Shown here: positions 1-11,642 of the stretch, one piece after another
Position numbering within the stretch: position 1 is the stretch's first letter
Layout of the letters: the number at the start of each line of letters is the position of its first letter
Source of the DNA: Ypsolopha sequella
Taxonomy: Eukaryota > Arthropoda > Insecta > Lepidoptera > Ypsolophidae
Length of the DNA: 64,000 bases
Assembly (NCBI GenBank): GCA_934047225.1
Contig: OW204012.1
Location: forward strand, 12,152,001-12,216,000
Direction: 5' to 3'
Position numbers and translations under genes: made by a program
The notes under the pieces: generated by a model
The model's database searches: none
The model's input: the letters and a program-made list of their open reading frames with translations, nothing else
What the model was told of the DNA's origin: nothing

Positions 1-201
1 CCATAGAACTCCTCAACGGATGATAGCACATAACTTTGGATTGCGGCAACCAGTTTGTGTTAGGGTGCTCATTGCAGGGCATTGCTGAAAATTGCCAGTG
101 TACCCACCTGACCTTCGATCTTGGCTTCATCACCGTAGAACTCTTCAACGGATGACAGCACATAACTCGAGATTGTGGTAATCATGTTGTGTTAGGGTGC
201 T
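1..201 (-). repeat. Tandemly duplicated ~69-bp exon-like unit
   Basis: Positions 1-69 and 133-201 are two copies of one unit, period about 132 bp. On the minus strand both stay open in the same frame and encode similar peptides sharing SYVLSSVEEFYG. The copy at 201 runs on past DEAKIEGQ to a stop near 74, or could splice at a GTGGGT donor at 107. An in-frame TAA lies just upstream of the similar part. I do not recognise the protein; it may be a coding exon pair or a piece of a repeat. Confidence 0.35.
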
Positions 202-310
202 GATAGTAGGAAGGTACTCAAACATGGCTACTTGTACTCACTTGAACTTCATTTCATATTAACACCACGTTTGCAAGAACTACCCATACCTCACAATTTA
301 ACCCAGCAAC

Positions 311-685
311 ACTAAAAAATGTGAAATAAAATAAACTTTTAACAAAAAATTCATAACCGACTTTAATAGTAACAGCATTCATTCACTAAAAAGTTAATAA
401 TAATTCTATAAAGACCGATGGTACCAAAGCAACACTTTTGCCGACTTCTTTCTTCCTGAAACATTATGTTATCTAGAAGACGCCGACTTCTAGATATAGC
501 AACATAAAAACCAATATAAGAACGCCGACTTCTAGATAAAATAACGTTTCAGGAAGAAAAACGTCGGCAAAGGTGTTGCTTCGGTACCATCGGTCTTTAT
601 AGAATTATTATTAACTTTTTAGTGAATGACTGCTGTTACTATTGAAGTCTGTTACTATTTTTTTGTTAAAAGTTCATTTTTAGTG
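311..685. mobile_element. Foldback (MITE-like) element
   Basis: The two halves are nearly perfect reverse complements: the left arm runs from about 311 to 480 and the right arm from about 526 to 685, with a short centre containing two copies of a CGCCGACTTCTAGAT motif. No ORF of note. This is the structure of a non-autonomous foldback DNA transposon; superfamily is not clear because I could not fix a target duplication. Confidence 0.7.
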
Positions 686-2451
686 CACCTGCTCAAAATA
701 TGCTAGATTTTGTGCCTGTATCACATGCGCAGTGTTTTATTTTTCAATCACTAGCACCATCTAGAGGATAACATTAGCATCTTTTAAGTAAGCACTCTGT
801 GGACTGGTTTTGCATATCGTTTTGTTGGTATTTCTGGAAGTAACCGGATTAATTTAAAACGGGTTATGACTGAAAGAACAAACTGAAACAACGTCCACGT
901 CTAATCCGTCTTATAATTGTTGTAGAGTATAAATTAAATATATCGTAGAATTTATTATTATTATGTCATTTTCGCAGATGTATTAAAAAACGTCGTTTGA
1001 TACACGTGTGAGTGTAGATATTTCTTGTCCTATTTTTTGCCTCGACTTGAAATATCGACCATCTCGCACTAGCATCAAAATATATTATTACCTATTTAGA
1101 CTGATTTAAGAAAGTGGAAAATAAAAGACTTATTCTCTCAAATACAGTTTTATTTTGAAACAAAATACAATTTACCGAAAACTTGTCACTGTTAAATCAC
1201 CGTAAAATCAATCCCGTTTGTGACCCCCAATTATGGGAAACTAATTTTCTTTAACGTTTCTAAAAACACTTTTGAAATAATTATACTAATACTTCCTTCA
1301 TTCATCAAGTTTTTTAAGTAAGCACGTTTTGTTTGCGAAACAATAAATTTTGTGAATCATATCTCGAACACTTGAAAAAAATTACGAAAGGTTTTGTGGC
1401 CTCTAATTCTGGGGAACTTCTCCTGTGTGTGGCTTTGGCTGAACTTCGTGGCTGATGTGGATCTGAAAAAATATCAAGAAAATATTTTAATTACTTGAGC
1501 CCCAAAAATCAAAAGCTTGCACGTGGAGCACCCTGATAGCTAGGGCTTGCATTTGAATATTCTAATAATGAAATGGTTCAAATATTCGAATATAAAATTA
1601 CTGTGTAAAAAAAAAACGTGCCGTTACCGTGCAAAATTATAAAAGCACCCTATTGCGTGATCTCCGGCAGCTGTCCCAAATGCCGGCTCCGGCACCCGCC
1701 CCAAGTGCTGGATCCGGCAGCCGGAGCACTTCCAACTTATAAACGATAAATTGTAATCAACGTACGTATATTGCAATTCTTAAAGGGCCTATGAATGAAT
1801 ATATTATAATGAAACAAGAGCTTTTTTTTCAAAAATACAAACAACAAAGAAGATAAAAGTTAATGGTCTTCTTGATGTAATCAATCAAGTAGTGTAATCA
1901 ACTTACTATCAACAGACAGTAATACATTTAACCACAGATGTAAATATTGGGGAAAATAAAATGTTTGGAGCCACTGACATCGGATTAGCACGGCAGCCAT
2001 AGTAGAATTTGTTACTGAAATACACTTTGGTGTGCACTATGTTACTAAGGCATGCAACTCCCTTATGAAATCAAAATAAACCAAATTTACAGCTATATAC
2101 TTTATAATATAATGAAATTAGATCCAAACACATCATACTGAACGATTTGCTAGCAACATACATATTTATTGCATGTTTTTATTTATGCAAAATAATGAAA
2201 AATAACTAAAGATTTGGCTTACCTCTCATTATTTCACGGGTGCTCCTGTTTTTTGGGATTTTCTTTCCAAATTAGGCGATGAACTAGATTGCGCACTTTG
2301 TCAAACGCATAAATAACTTAAAAACAGGCATAGGTATATAACAATGAAAATAACAAATGGCTGCGGTAAAGTTGACATGACAGTTAGTAAATAAAACATT
2401 GGCACACAATTCGATTTTTCGTTTCTCGTTGTCATTCAATCATGCGAGCAT
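686..2451. other. Intergenic AT-rich stretch, no gene seen
   Basis: I see no convincing coding exon here. The only compositional feature is a GC-rich patch at about 1660-1730 built of imperfect repeats of CCGGCTCCGGCAC/GGATCCGGCAGCCGGAGCAC type. The rest is AT-rich with many stops in all frames. Confidence 0.5.
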
Positions 2452-2551
2452 AATTTTGTAACAATCTGGTAAAAAGTTTCTACAACTTTACAACATATTC
2501 ACCAAAATTTCGTAACAACCTGGTAACCAAGCTTCTACAACTTTACAACAT
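2452..2551 (+). repeat. 54-bp tandem repeat, two copies
   Basis: Units at 2452-2496 and 2506-2551 share AATTTTGTAACAA-CTGGTAA and CTACAACTTTACAACAT with a period of 54 bp. They lie just upstream of a truncated LINE. Confidence 0.7.
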
Positions 2552-2680
2552 GGTGTATATACCACAACCAAATGTATGTTTCGGAACTTCCCCACTTGTT
2601 GACGTAACGACGAAACTAAGCAGTCAGAGCGGCGAAATTTGTTACTTGGGTTGTAACACAGAAATGTAGCAGTTACGACG

Positions 2681-4267
2681 TTGCAACCAAAATGGTTGTA
2701 TGGGATAGCTTACCCACTTAGCCACATTCTTAATGTTTGTATTGAATCTGGTGTATTTTCAGAAAGTCTCAAGCCAGTAATCATTAAGCCGCTTTTTAAG
2801 AAGGAGAATAGAGAGTTGATGAAATTTTATAGAACAGTCGCTTTAGTATCTATATTCTCCAAGATTTTTGAAAAGTACATATACCACTCTATTGTATCTT
2901 ACTTGGAAAAATTTGATATACTCACCGAGAAACAGAAAGGCTTTCGTAAGGGCAAGTCAATAAATATGGCAATCTACGAATTCCTCAAAAAACATAACAA
3001 GCAGTGTAAATAAAAGAAATGCCATAGTAGCACTTTACATGGATATGACTAAGGCTTTTGACTACGTAGACCAAACGTTACTAATAAAAAAATTATATGC
3101 ATATGGCATAAGGGGAAAGCTACTAGATTTAATACAATGAAAAATATATATATTGCCTTTATCAGCTTGTTTTTTATTTTTTTATATATAATTATAGGTA
3201 AATACACATAAAAGAAACACAACTATTGCAGAATAACATAATATAGTTCAAGATATATTTCGGGCCCCACTGGGCCCGGCATCATTATTATTAATATTAC
3301 TCCAACTGATGCCGGGCCCAGTGGGGCCCGAAATATATCTTGAACTATATTATGTTATTCTGCAATAGTTGTGTTTCTTTTATGTGTATTTACCTATAAT
3401 TATAGATTTAATACAATCTTATTTAAGCGATAGAACGCAATGGACTGAAATTTCGAAGATTTGTGTGAAAAGTAAGCGTGAAACAAAATATCAATCAAAT
3501 GCAAGACTTGTTAAATATGGCGTTCCTCAAGGAAGTGTTTTAGAACCGCTACTTTTTATTATTTACATAAATGACCTCCCGAAAAATATTTCACACCCTA
3601 TGACATTATTCGCTGATGATAGCACTTTAATAATAGAATGCAATGAATTTGATGACAATGAAACCAAAATTAATGACGCTTTAAAAAAAAAAATTATTTG
3701 GATGAATAGAAATAATTTAAAACTTACATGATGAATTTTTATCAAAATATTTCAAAACTAGGCAATATAAACATTGAATATAATGGCAAAAAATTTACGA
3801 TATCCAGTATACAAAATTTCTAGGCCTAACTATAGACAGAAAATTAGATTGAAAACAACAAATAAAAACTGTGGGAGACAAACTCTGCAAATATGCCTTT
3901 CTATTATCAAAACAAGCAAAAATCCTAAGCGAGCAAAACTCTCTAACAGCCTACCACGGTTTTGTTATGTCGACTCTGCGATATGGGATTATTTTTTGGG
4001 AAATTCAACACACAAAGAAATTGCTTTTAAGGCACAAAAACGGTGTATTAGGGCAATGTGTAAACTAAAAACAACAGATAGCTGCCAACCGTATTTCAAA
4101 AAGCTGAAATTGCTAACATTACCATCACTTTATATTTTCGAGATTGCTATTCTCGTAAAATTTAATCCGGAATACTTTTTTAAAGTCTCCACTACGCACA
4201 ATAAAAGTGTACGCATGCAATGCAACATCGCCATAGACTATGTTTACAAAAATCCATCACTGTATTA
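2681..4267 (+). pseudogene. Decayed LINE reverse transcriptase
   Basis: Frame 1 (2681-3013) carries the fingers segment ending in GFRKGKS. After a frameshift near 3009, 3020-3138 encodes the D-MTKAFDYVD motif A. The reading resumes after the insert at 3403 with SYLSDR, then VPQGSVLEPLLFIIYINDLP and the FADD catalytic box at about 3608-3620. The frame then breaks again at a TGA at 3729 and continues in other frames to about 4267 and 4420 (LIYNKVPNDIKGL, a LINE C-terminal signature also seen at 61004). It cannot encode active enzyme. Confidence 0.85.
3139..3402. mobile_element. Palindromic insertion with 15-bp target duplication
   Basis: The repeat TAGATTTAATACAAT occurs at 3124-3138 and 3403-3417 and brackets a 264-bp insert inside the LINE reverse transcriptase. 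The insert is an inverted repeat: an arm at about 3190-3283 mirrors 3302-3400, both containing GATGCCGGGCCCAGTGGGGC or its complement. A 15-bp duplication is the LINE-machinery type, unusual for a foldback. The ATATATTTCGGGCC motif also occurs at 58611 and a shorter ATATATTTCGGCC at 12609. Confidence 0.75.
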
Positions 4268-5108
4268 ATGCATAAGAGTGTTTTTTGTATGGCCTCATTA
4301 ATATATAACAAGGTACCAAACGATATTAAGGGCCTTACTATTGCCAAATGGGTACTTTCTAAAGCCTACTCCTCGTCAAAATTCAAATTCAAAATTCAAA
4401 AAGTTTATTTTGCAAAGTAGGTATATATAATACACGTTTCACAAGTCAAAATCACATTCTAATAATTTTGACAAAGGTATTGTATTTAATTCTCCAAGAC
4501 TTTGTTTAATTTCTTTTGATAATACTTAATTATATATGGGTGTCTGCTAATTAATATTCATATGCCCATATGGGTAGAACATGGAGTGTACTTAACAAAT
4601 TTTAAGACCTGTTTATATTGTTTGACACAATCATGTTCATGAATAAACGCTACTTACTTACTTTAATTAAATACCACTTACAAAAATAAAAAATACTACT
4701 CGGCACCCAATTTGATCTCAATTATTTTTTCGGCGAAGTCGACAATTTGGCACTGCCTTAATTTGCACTGAGCTCGGCCTCTTTTTCACATTTATGTTTT
4801 TGATGTGATATCATCGGCGAATGAAAAAAAAAAAACATAGAAGACTCATCTCTAACAAACTGTCATTCGAAAATGGCACCGGAGATTGAAAAGAGAAAAA
4901 GGCTCAAGATTGGTTCGTACTGTTGTCATGTGACACTAAGCAAGCCGTGTTTGGCCGAATCAAAGATGCAGTAAATGCTATTGGAGCCGTCGCCATACAA
5001 AATTGTGTTCAACACACTTTATCGTGGGGTCATTTTTCAGGTCTAATCAGATTTTTATGTTGTTTTTGTTCACTGGGTATAATTTATTTTTGTTAAGTTG
5101 AGGCTACA

Positions 5109-5469
5109 GGCGGTACAGCTGATGCCGGGCTCGACTGTGGAGGTACCACCATCTTACTTGGAGACCCCCTCGAAGTAATTCGAGGGAGAGTAAAGAGGAC
5201 AGCTCGCAGGCAAAAAACCAGGAGGCCCACCATGCCTGGGACCGATGGATGGCGGTATTTCCATCCCTAATAGCCAGGCCTTATATGGAACAGACTGGTG
5301 ACGGGCAGCGGCGTCACTGGTGCGAGGGTTCTGGCACCGCGCTCACCAACCCGCCTGCCCAGCGTGTGTGAGTATGGGCAATTCTTCCAGGATGACCACC
5401 GGGTGTGGCAAAGTCCTGGGAAGGCTTATGTCCAGCAGTGGACGAACTAGGCTGATGGATGGATGGATG
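5109..5469 (+). mobile_element. GATG-tailed SINE-like retroposon, full copy
   Basis: A 361-bp body from CGGTACAGCTGATGCCGGG to a (GATG)n tail is flanked by GAGGCTACA at 5100-5108 and 5470-5478. It contains a conserved core (CCAGGAGGCCCACCATGCCT, GACGGGCAGCGGC, TCCAGCAGTGGACGAACTAG). Other copies are at 12740, 33721 and, reversed, 58713. It may be a SINE or the 3' end of an RTE-like LINE, whose tails in Lepidoptera look similar. Confidence 0.8.
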
Positions 5470-5619
5470 GAGGCTACATAGTCTAAATTAACATCAGTAA
5501 CAACATTAACAAATTAAGCTTAGTTAGTTTTTATTAGCTTAGTTAGTTATTGAAACAAAGTTTCATAAAAAATTGTCTGCATAGATAAATCAACTTGTAC
5601 TTGTATTATATCTGGTCTA

Positions 5620-5856
5620 AACGTTAGACATTTTACATTTTGAGTTAAATCAAATCAAAAATCAAAAAAAGCACTTGTACAATAGTTTCACTTTATTTAT
5701 GTTTTCTCCCAACCGGTTTCGGATTTTACAACATTTTCAAGGGAAGAATTACTCCAGGCACTAGCTCTGAGCAACGTAGAATGGTTGGTAGAAAACATAA
5801 ATAAAGTGAAACTACTGTACAAGTGCTTTTAACTCAAGATGTAAAATTTCTAACGT
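5620..5856. mobile_element. Foldback MITE with ~70-bp arms
   Basis: Outer arms GTTAGACATTTTACATTTTG / complement of AAATTTCTAAC and inner arms AAAGCACTTGTAC...CTTTATTTATGTTTTCT are inverted copies at the two ends; a short AAATCAAATC stretch interrupts the left arm. Terminal AACGTTAGA/TCTAACGT can be read as the ends. No coding potential. Confidence 0.75.
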
Positions 5857-5869
5857 CGGGCATGCGTGA

Positions 5870-6110
5870 GTTTTTCGGAATTTATGTGCATAGTCTTTAA
5901 TTTTGTTCTTACTTACCACTTGCTGAACGGTGAAGGAAAACAAAGTGAGGAAATCTGCATGCCCTAAAAAGCGTGTATTTGTGAACGAAAAAAGTCGACA
6001 GGGTTCACCACTCATCACGTTGGTACGTAGTAATCGTATGTCAAACGTAGGTGTAGCGAGTGTGGACTGTGACTTGCATTTTACATTTCACACTCTGAAC
6101 AACTCTGATA
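5870..6110. repeat. Dispersed repeat, inverted copy at 35330-35530
   Basis: The segment containing TCACCACTCATCACGTTGG and GTGGACTGTGACTTGCATTT is the reverse complement, with substitutions, of 35330-35530. Small open frames here (for example 5930-6163) follow the repeat and show no protein family I recognise. Confidence 0.55.
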
Positions 6111-6558
6111 CCCCCTCGGGGATTCATGTCGTGACGATATACCTATATACCGCATATAAATAGACTGCTTCCTTTAAATGAAACCATATATTCTACCGAT
6201 CATACTGAACCACGTTTCCCAACAAACATACCGGCGTGAACCATTAGTTTGGAAAACAATTGAGTTTCAAACAAAATTGCGTGAACCCTAATGCACCGAG
6301 ATACGGGCGTTTTTTGTGTCAGCGTCGCCCGTGAAACAGCTGTTCACGCGCAGCGTTCTAAAATAGACCTTCCTCCTACGAGATAAAGTCTTTTAAGTAA
6401 CAGTTGAATATCTTCTTCTCTGAAGGTTTGCGCGTGTATTTTCCTTCAGAGTGTTGTTCAACCAGTATGAACAGTATATTATGTGGTTTCATTAAAAGGT
6501 TGCAGTCTGTTTATACACTGTCTATGTACTTATATTTTAATATTATGATAATTTTCAG

Positions 6559-8516
6559 GTCCAGTTAATTGGTTTTTGTCTCTGAAACAGTGGAAACTCT
6601 TGTCTCGTCTATCGTACGCCATGTATATCTTCCATTATCCAATAAGAGATTGGATTATCGGTATTCAGAGCGACGATGTTGTCATACTAAAGACGTTTCA
6701 TTTCACAATGGTTAATATTTCTGTGCAATAATGAATATTGTGATCCTTTTAATTAGAATAATACAAGTATTCTAATGTCTACCATTTTCGTTTCAGTTTC
6801 AATTATTTTTGACTGTGTTTTTGGTCTCTATGGTCATTGCTTTCACGGTAACAGTGGTTATTGAACAACCTCTGCTTAACCTGTACAAACTATGGCTAGG
6901 TAAGTTTTTTTCTTTCTGGTAAAAGTAGTAAAGGTCTGGATAGACAAGCTACTAAAAGCAAAAATTTCAAAAGTAAAGATAAGCCCTTACCGTACTATGA
7001 CAGCAGCAAAATGTTTCTACCTTTAAATGGGTGACGCTCACACGTTTGGAATCAGTGCTCATCTGAAAACCGTGATAGTTGGATGCCTTAAGTGCACTTA
7101 AAGTTAATAATTTTTTCAACTTTAGTAGTCTGATCAGTTTGCTGACCGTAGGTAGACAGATTACGCACACATTCAAAAACAATGCAATAGATTCTAGGAG
7201 CCAGGGCTCATCTTAACTTTTGAAATCTTTGACTAAAAGAGTATGGTTGGTTGCTCATTTTAAGCATGCTCAAAAAGAGAATGCTCACTTACTGTACACA
7301 CTTTTGCTTGTGTTTTAGCATGCTTTTAATGAGCATTGGCTACAAAAGCAACTGCACCAAATACACAACACATGCTTCTTTCAAGCAAGAAGCAGTTGAA
7401 AATGGAACTGTTCCGATTACTTCCGATGAATCACCAACGAATTAAATAATGTTACCTTATTGCTAGCTAGCAACTAAGTGCATTAATAAAAGCTAGGTAA
7501 TAATTTGTGAGCTTAATGCGATCTTCACATGCATTATTCCTTGCATGTTTCTATGGAGCGGTGACAGTATGTTCCATCAACACTCATGATTACTTTTTCT
7601 TTTCATCTTTAAAGTCTTTTCGTCAAAGTAAGTATATTTCAAAGTAAAGATGCAACGCCTACAAGCACCCGTCAAAACTAGCATGCTGGTAAGCAAACGC
7701 ATTCCAACATGCTCAAAGCGCACCCCCTTCCACCCGCACTTCAGGTAGCATGTTCGAAAATCCAACGTCGTGGGATTCTTCATCTTTGAGCATGCTGTTT
7801 TCTTGCAATGTCTATTAATACACATGGTACTTAGTAGCATATGCTTGATAATAGCTTGCTTCTGTGCTACCAGGTCGCATGTGTATACTTTAATAATCAA
7901 GATCAAATCGTTCCAACGACGTTTTATTATCAAATCGTTCCAACGACGTAATTTAGTTGTGAAAATAACTATTTATGTTTTGGGTATATAAATAATTGGC
8001 AATATTCCGCTAAACATCTTGCTATTCACAATGCTAACTCAAGCATCGCCCGCCCTCACGCACCGCTCGCCCTACCGCAGAAGAATGTTTAGGGGAATAT
8101 TGCAAACTATTTATATATCCTGCGTGCCTATCATTAAAAACATAGATCAACTATCGAATTCCGATTGTCTAAGGATATGTTCGCACTTGAAGTGACGTCA
8201 CAGTTCGTAAATAGTTCAATACCCCCTAAAGGCAATTTTGAAAGTCCAGTTTTTATCTATGTTTTTGATGATAAGCACCCAGTTCAGTTGGCAACCAAAG
8301 ATACATAATAGAGGGGCTGGCCAGAGACCAGGAACAAGGTTCAATGATCACCAACTGAGCCCCCAGCACGAATCCAGGCGGCCGACCAAATCCCTATTTC
8401 AATCATAATATTTATCCTTATTTGCAGGAGGAAAGAAACCGGCTGTAAATATTAAAACTGAAGTTAAATACGAGGAAAGTATTTCATGTGTTGCAGTATC
8501 AACATTAAATGGATAA
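6559..8516 (+). CDS. nrf-6-like acyltransferase, last three exons
   Basis: Exons 6559-6710, 6797-6899 and 8428-8516 join in phase (entry phase 1, then 0, then 1) and end at TAA 8514-8516. Exon one encodes NWFLSLKQWKLLSRLSYAMY then IFHYPIRDW, the C-terminal signature of nose-resistant-to-fluoxetine / acyltransferase-3 membrane proteins. Exon two is a transmembrane helix ending VIEQPLLNLYKLW. The last exon is a short polar tail. Acceptors are TTTTCAG (6558), TTTCAG (6796), TTGCAG (8427); donors are GTTAAT (6711) and GTAAGT (6900). The family is thought to move or modify lipophilic compounds in membranes. The 5' exons are not in view; the minus-strand gene starting at 63371 supplies a homologous front half. 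Confidence 0.85.
6900..7984. other. nrf-6 intron, proximal part
   Basis: No exon seen. The stretch 7250-7800 is rich in AGCATGCT and GAGCATG words in both orientations, suggesting an old inverted element. ATCAAATCGTTCCAACGACG is tandemly duplicated at 7902-7922 and 7929-7949. Confidence 0.45.
7985..8119. mobile_element. Foldback MITE in nrf-6 intron
   Basis: Terminal inverted repeats of about 33 bp (TATATAAATAATTGGCAATA at the left, complement at 8087-8119) enclose a GC-richer centre with CACCGCTCGCCCTACC. A partial copy, left end and centre only, lies at 46693-46790. Confidence 0.8.
8128..8275. mobile_element. Second foldback MITE, adjacent
   Basis: ATCATTAAAAACATAGATCA at the left and its near-complement TTATCTATGTTTTTGATGAT at the right bound about 148 bp. 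It sits within 10 bp of the preceding MITE and contains GTGACGTCAC, a palindromic 10-mer. Confidence 0.65.
8305..8395 (+). repeat. Fragment of dispersed repeat (GCCAGAGACCA type)
   Basis: GGCCAGAGACCAGGAACAAG through CCAGCACGAATCCAGGCGGC recurs at 45345-45402 and, reversed, at 45750-45820 and 26145-26175. It belongs to a LINE 3' end family seen more fully at 45.1-46.1 kb. Confidence 0.65.
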
Positions 8517-8529
8517 ATTCAAAAAGGAA

Positions 8530-8535
8530 AATAAA
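8530..8535 (+). promoter_or_regulatory. Polyadenylation signal AATAAA
   Basis: AATAAA begins 14 bp after the nrf-6-like stop codon; a further AATAAA follows at 8600-8605. Close spacing to the stop would give a very short 3' UTR unless the downstream site is used. Confidence 0.5.
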
Positions 8536-9864
8536 TTAAACCATTGGATTAGAACATAAGCAATATATGTCGTTGTAACTGTGTTACAATTAAATTATAA
8601 AATAAAATTAAACCTATCTAAAGCTAAAGTAAATAAAAACCTTGTCGAGGTTGCTGCTGCCACATGGCAGGGTGCCCCAGACGCTAGCAGCGTTACCTCG
8701 CTGAATGGCTAAGCTGATACGTTAACCAAAATAAGCTGCAGCTCTTGTCACCTGACACCAACCTACCAAGCGACGAAATTTGCTGGAATAATCATTGCCC
8801 TTCTGGACCCCATCATGGTCCGATCTTTTCCGGTTTAATTTTATGTTTATATTGGCTTTCGTTTTGTAAAAACTACCCTATTCTTATATCAATTTACATA
8901 AATAATTAAAGAGTAGAACCCAGTACCCAGAGCCTATTACATTGAAGAAAAGTAATAAAAATAGAAAGGGGGTGCTAAAGAAAAGTCATAAAATACAAAT
9001 CAGCGATTTTAGAACTCTTTTCTGTTTGTTCACGCACCTCTCCGGAAGCACTGAACGGATTTGGATGCGGTTTTTTTATTATCATCGTAGTGACCCTGTT
9101 CAACATAAAGGCTATAAAGGATGTTAATAAAATAACGCCCAAGCTGAAAACGGGGCAGAGTTGAATAAACGCGTATGGGGTTGCCTGGCAAGGCACATAC
9201 CTACTATATAATACTTTTATAATTGTTAGGTAATATCGATAGTTATTAAGTATAATGTATATTGTCTTTTGTTTAATTTGTTTAATTTTAAGTTTGTTAA
9301 AATGCATCTCCATGTAACGCTAGACTTATTTGTTTGTATTATGTGTGAGGGTAATCAAACCAAACTTCTCTCTCTTCCCGAAATACCCCCAGGTTGATAA
9401 CTGAGCGAATGGTGTCCCCTTCCCTTATTAAGTGTTAGGTTATTTAAAGTTTTCATTTTTTTTTCTGTATTTGTTTTATAATTTAAGTAATTTGCTGTAT
9501 AACCCCTAACCTGATACGCCGCGCGCACCCTTGTCGCCCTACAGTGATTGCCCCTCCAGGCACCCGCAGGGCCGCGCGTGACGTGGTGTAGTTTAGTGGT
9601 TTTTATGGCTTTCCTGGTAGGAAATACCACGCATATGGCATACCGTTGTAATCCTAGATAAATTGTCAACAAGCTGATATTACTTTGATTAAAATATATT
9701 GTACTATGATCGACCTGCATTCGAGTAAATAAAGAAAAAGGGTTCTATGATATTGTCAGTTTGTATATTAAATTAAGAAGGAGCGAGAGTTTCTGAAAAA
9801 AATATATCATTTGCTTACTGTAGGGCACGAGGGCTGAGCCGCAGAAGGAGCTAGTAAGTAATAT
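8536..9864. other. Intergenic, repeat-like, no gene seen
   Basis: Open frames at 8942-9127, 8975-9313 and 9355-9720 overlap on opposite strands and show no family motif. The stretch 9025-9200 (GAACGGATTTGGATGCGG, GGCTATAAAGGA) resembles the body of common non-autonomous elements. 9490-9600 is a GC-rich island in AT-rich surroundings. Confidence 0.4.
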
Positions 9865-10302
9865 CATAGACGAAGTATTACTACGTATAGACTAGCAGTT
9901 CCCACACATCAGTTTGTAGCCACAAAAAAAGAGTAAAATTCTAATGAAATCTAGATGGCGTTGCTAAATCCTCTAACGAACACGATGTTAAAAATACCGA
10001 TTGGTGATGCTAGTGGCACAGTGATGTCACGTAACATAAAAATAATTCCCACTTCGATAATAGATGGCGCTGAAATATTCACTGTTATTGGCGACAACTT
10101 AGTGCCATCTAGTTTTTCTAAGCAAAACTATTATAGCCACATGTTTACTTGGTAACCATGAGAGTTTACTTGCAGCCAATTAAACAAATTATGCTTATTT
10201 GCAACACTTGGCGACACCTAGTGTCGTTAGGGCACGTGAAAAATTTGCTACGCCTTAATGTTTGGGAGTTGTCGGTCTATACGTAGTAATACTTAGTCTA
10301 TG
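9865..10302. mobile_element. MITE with ~40-bp terminal inverted repeats
   Basis: The left end CATAGACGAAGTATTACTAC (9865-) mirrors the right end that finishes TAGTAATACTTAGTCTATG at 10302, about 40 bp with few mismatches. The interior includes GCGACACCTAGTGTCG. A second copy, interrupted by another MITE, is at 34300-35050, and a detached right end at 35875-35915. Confidence 0.75.
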
Positions 10303-10334
10303 GTAAAAATAAATTAATAACATTACTGATGTTG

Positions 10335-10570
10335 GACTTTTTGTGGAATGTAACATAAAGAAAAACGTTTTAAATAACATTATTGAACTAAGATTTCCTA
10401 TAAACTAAACCTAATTAAGAAAATGATAAGTAAAAAATATCGTCTATAGATACATGTGGTGAATTGAACACATTTGTGTGTCGCAGTCTCGGCTTTCATG
10501 GCCCTTCTATTCCTTATCAATATGTTTTGCGTACGCACGTGAACCATGCTTGACTTGACTTTCCTTCACC
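10335..10570. repeat. Dispersed repeat, inverted copy at 35925-36140
   Basis: From TGGAATGTAACATAAAGAAA to CCATGCTTGACTTGACTT the sequence is the reverse complement of 35930-36140 with a few small gaps. It lies next to a MITE right end in both places. Confidence 0.75.
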
Positions 10571-11348
10571 AGCTAGTTGGTGCAACACCGTGCCCGCAGT
10601 TGCTCGAGAAGATCTTTGTATCGGTGTGCCTATAATATCCCTCGTAAGCCCATCGGTAAAATATTTTGCTGCCCTATCAGTAAAACTAACTTAGGTCTTA
10701 ATTCACCAATCACCAGAATGCTAACGAGAAAAGCCAAACTGTGCCGGAACTTGATATTTTTTACTTATCCTTGTACAAGTTTAGGAATAGCTTGCTATGA
10801 TTGTGTTTTGTTTAATTTTACTTAGTCTCGAACTTATGTTTTGGTTATATTTTTTGTATAATTTTAAGCTAGTTGGAGTTTTGCACGTACATTCATTTAA
10901 TTATTATTTTAATTCTTTATTTCTTGCTATAGAATGTCTGCTTTGTGTTTGTAATTTAATGATGAATGTTGTACACGCCTGTAACTGGTTGGCATATCAG
11001 AATTTAAATGTTGTAAATAAATTGTGTATAATTATTGTGTTGGTGTTCCTTTTTAAATAAATGTGGGATAAAGGCCACGGAAACAAACACCTTTCCTCCT
11101 TATTTCTTTATTTTCGAAAAATAACCACGAGAAGAATACTTGTCGCCTAAACCTCCATTATCATTCTGTTTTTTTTTCTTTTTTTTTTCTACGCAGATTA
11201 AAACATTCCGTTCCTACATAAATAAATAAATAAATAAAAATGTGCTGCAGACAATTAAACGCCTGATATTAAAGTCATTCCGTCCGGTCTCTTGCCGTCT
11301 TCGCGCACCAATCAAGGCGGACGATTTTGTCTTCATATTTTTTAAATG
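10571..11348. other. Intergenic, 3'-UTR-like sequence
   Basis: Two short open frames (10577-10825, 10797-11060) are hydrophobic mainly because of T-rich composition. The end, with AATAAATGTGGGATAAAGG at about 11057, looks like the 3' end of a retroelement, but no reverse transcriptase motif is present. Confidence 0.35.
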
Positions 11349-11537
11349 TATAGTGGTAACCTGCGGGTCTACCGCGTAATTCTGATTTGTATCAACTTCA
11401 AGCAAATGCATGCGAAATTCAACGCGTGCAAAAGAGATGGCATGTTAGGCGGGCGTCGTCGCACGCACGACAAATTTCAATCTCAAGTTGATGTTGATGA
11501 AAATCAAAATTACGCGGTAGACCCGCTGGTGAAAATG
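11349..11537. mobile_element. Foldback element
   Basis: GCGGGTCTACCGCGTAATTC near 11365 is mirrored by AATTACGCGGTAGACCCGC at 11508-11526, with arms extending into GTTGATGTTGATGAAAATC / its complement. No coding content beyond overlapping short frames. Confidence 0.6.
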
Positions 11538-11642
11538 GACAGGTATCTTTAAGCGAAACCATATAATGTACGATTATACTGATCAACTTGCCTAAAGACC
11601 TACTGTTAGCTTTGTATGGGAAAGTTAAATTCAGTAGTTTTT

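Larger units (their letters stand above)
2672..4666 (+). mobile_element. 5'-truncated non-LTR retrotransposon (Jockey/CR1-like LINE)
   Basis: The element holds a broken reverse transcriptase, then a C-terminal segment and a 3' UTR ending AATAAACGCTACTTACTTAC at about 4640-4666, the A+T/TACT tail style seen on insect LINEs. The stretch at 4381-4450 (a Lys/Phe-rich end followed by GCAAAGTAGGTATATATAAT) recurs at 20510, 26510, 45110 and 46020, so this family has several tails in the window. A separate palindromic insertion at 3139-3402 splits it. Clade within the Jockey/CR1 group is uncertain. Confidence 0.8.
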
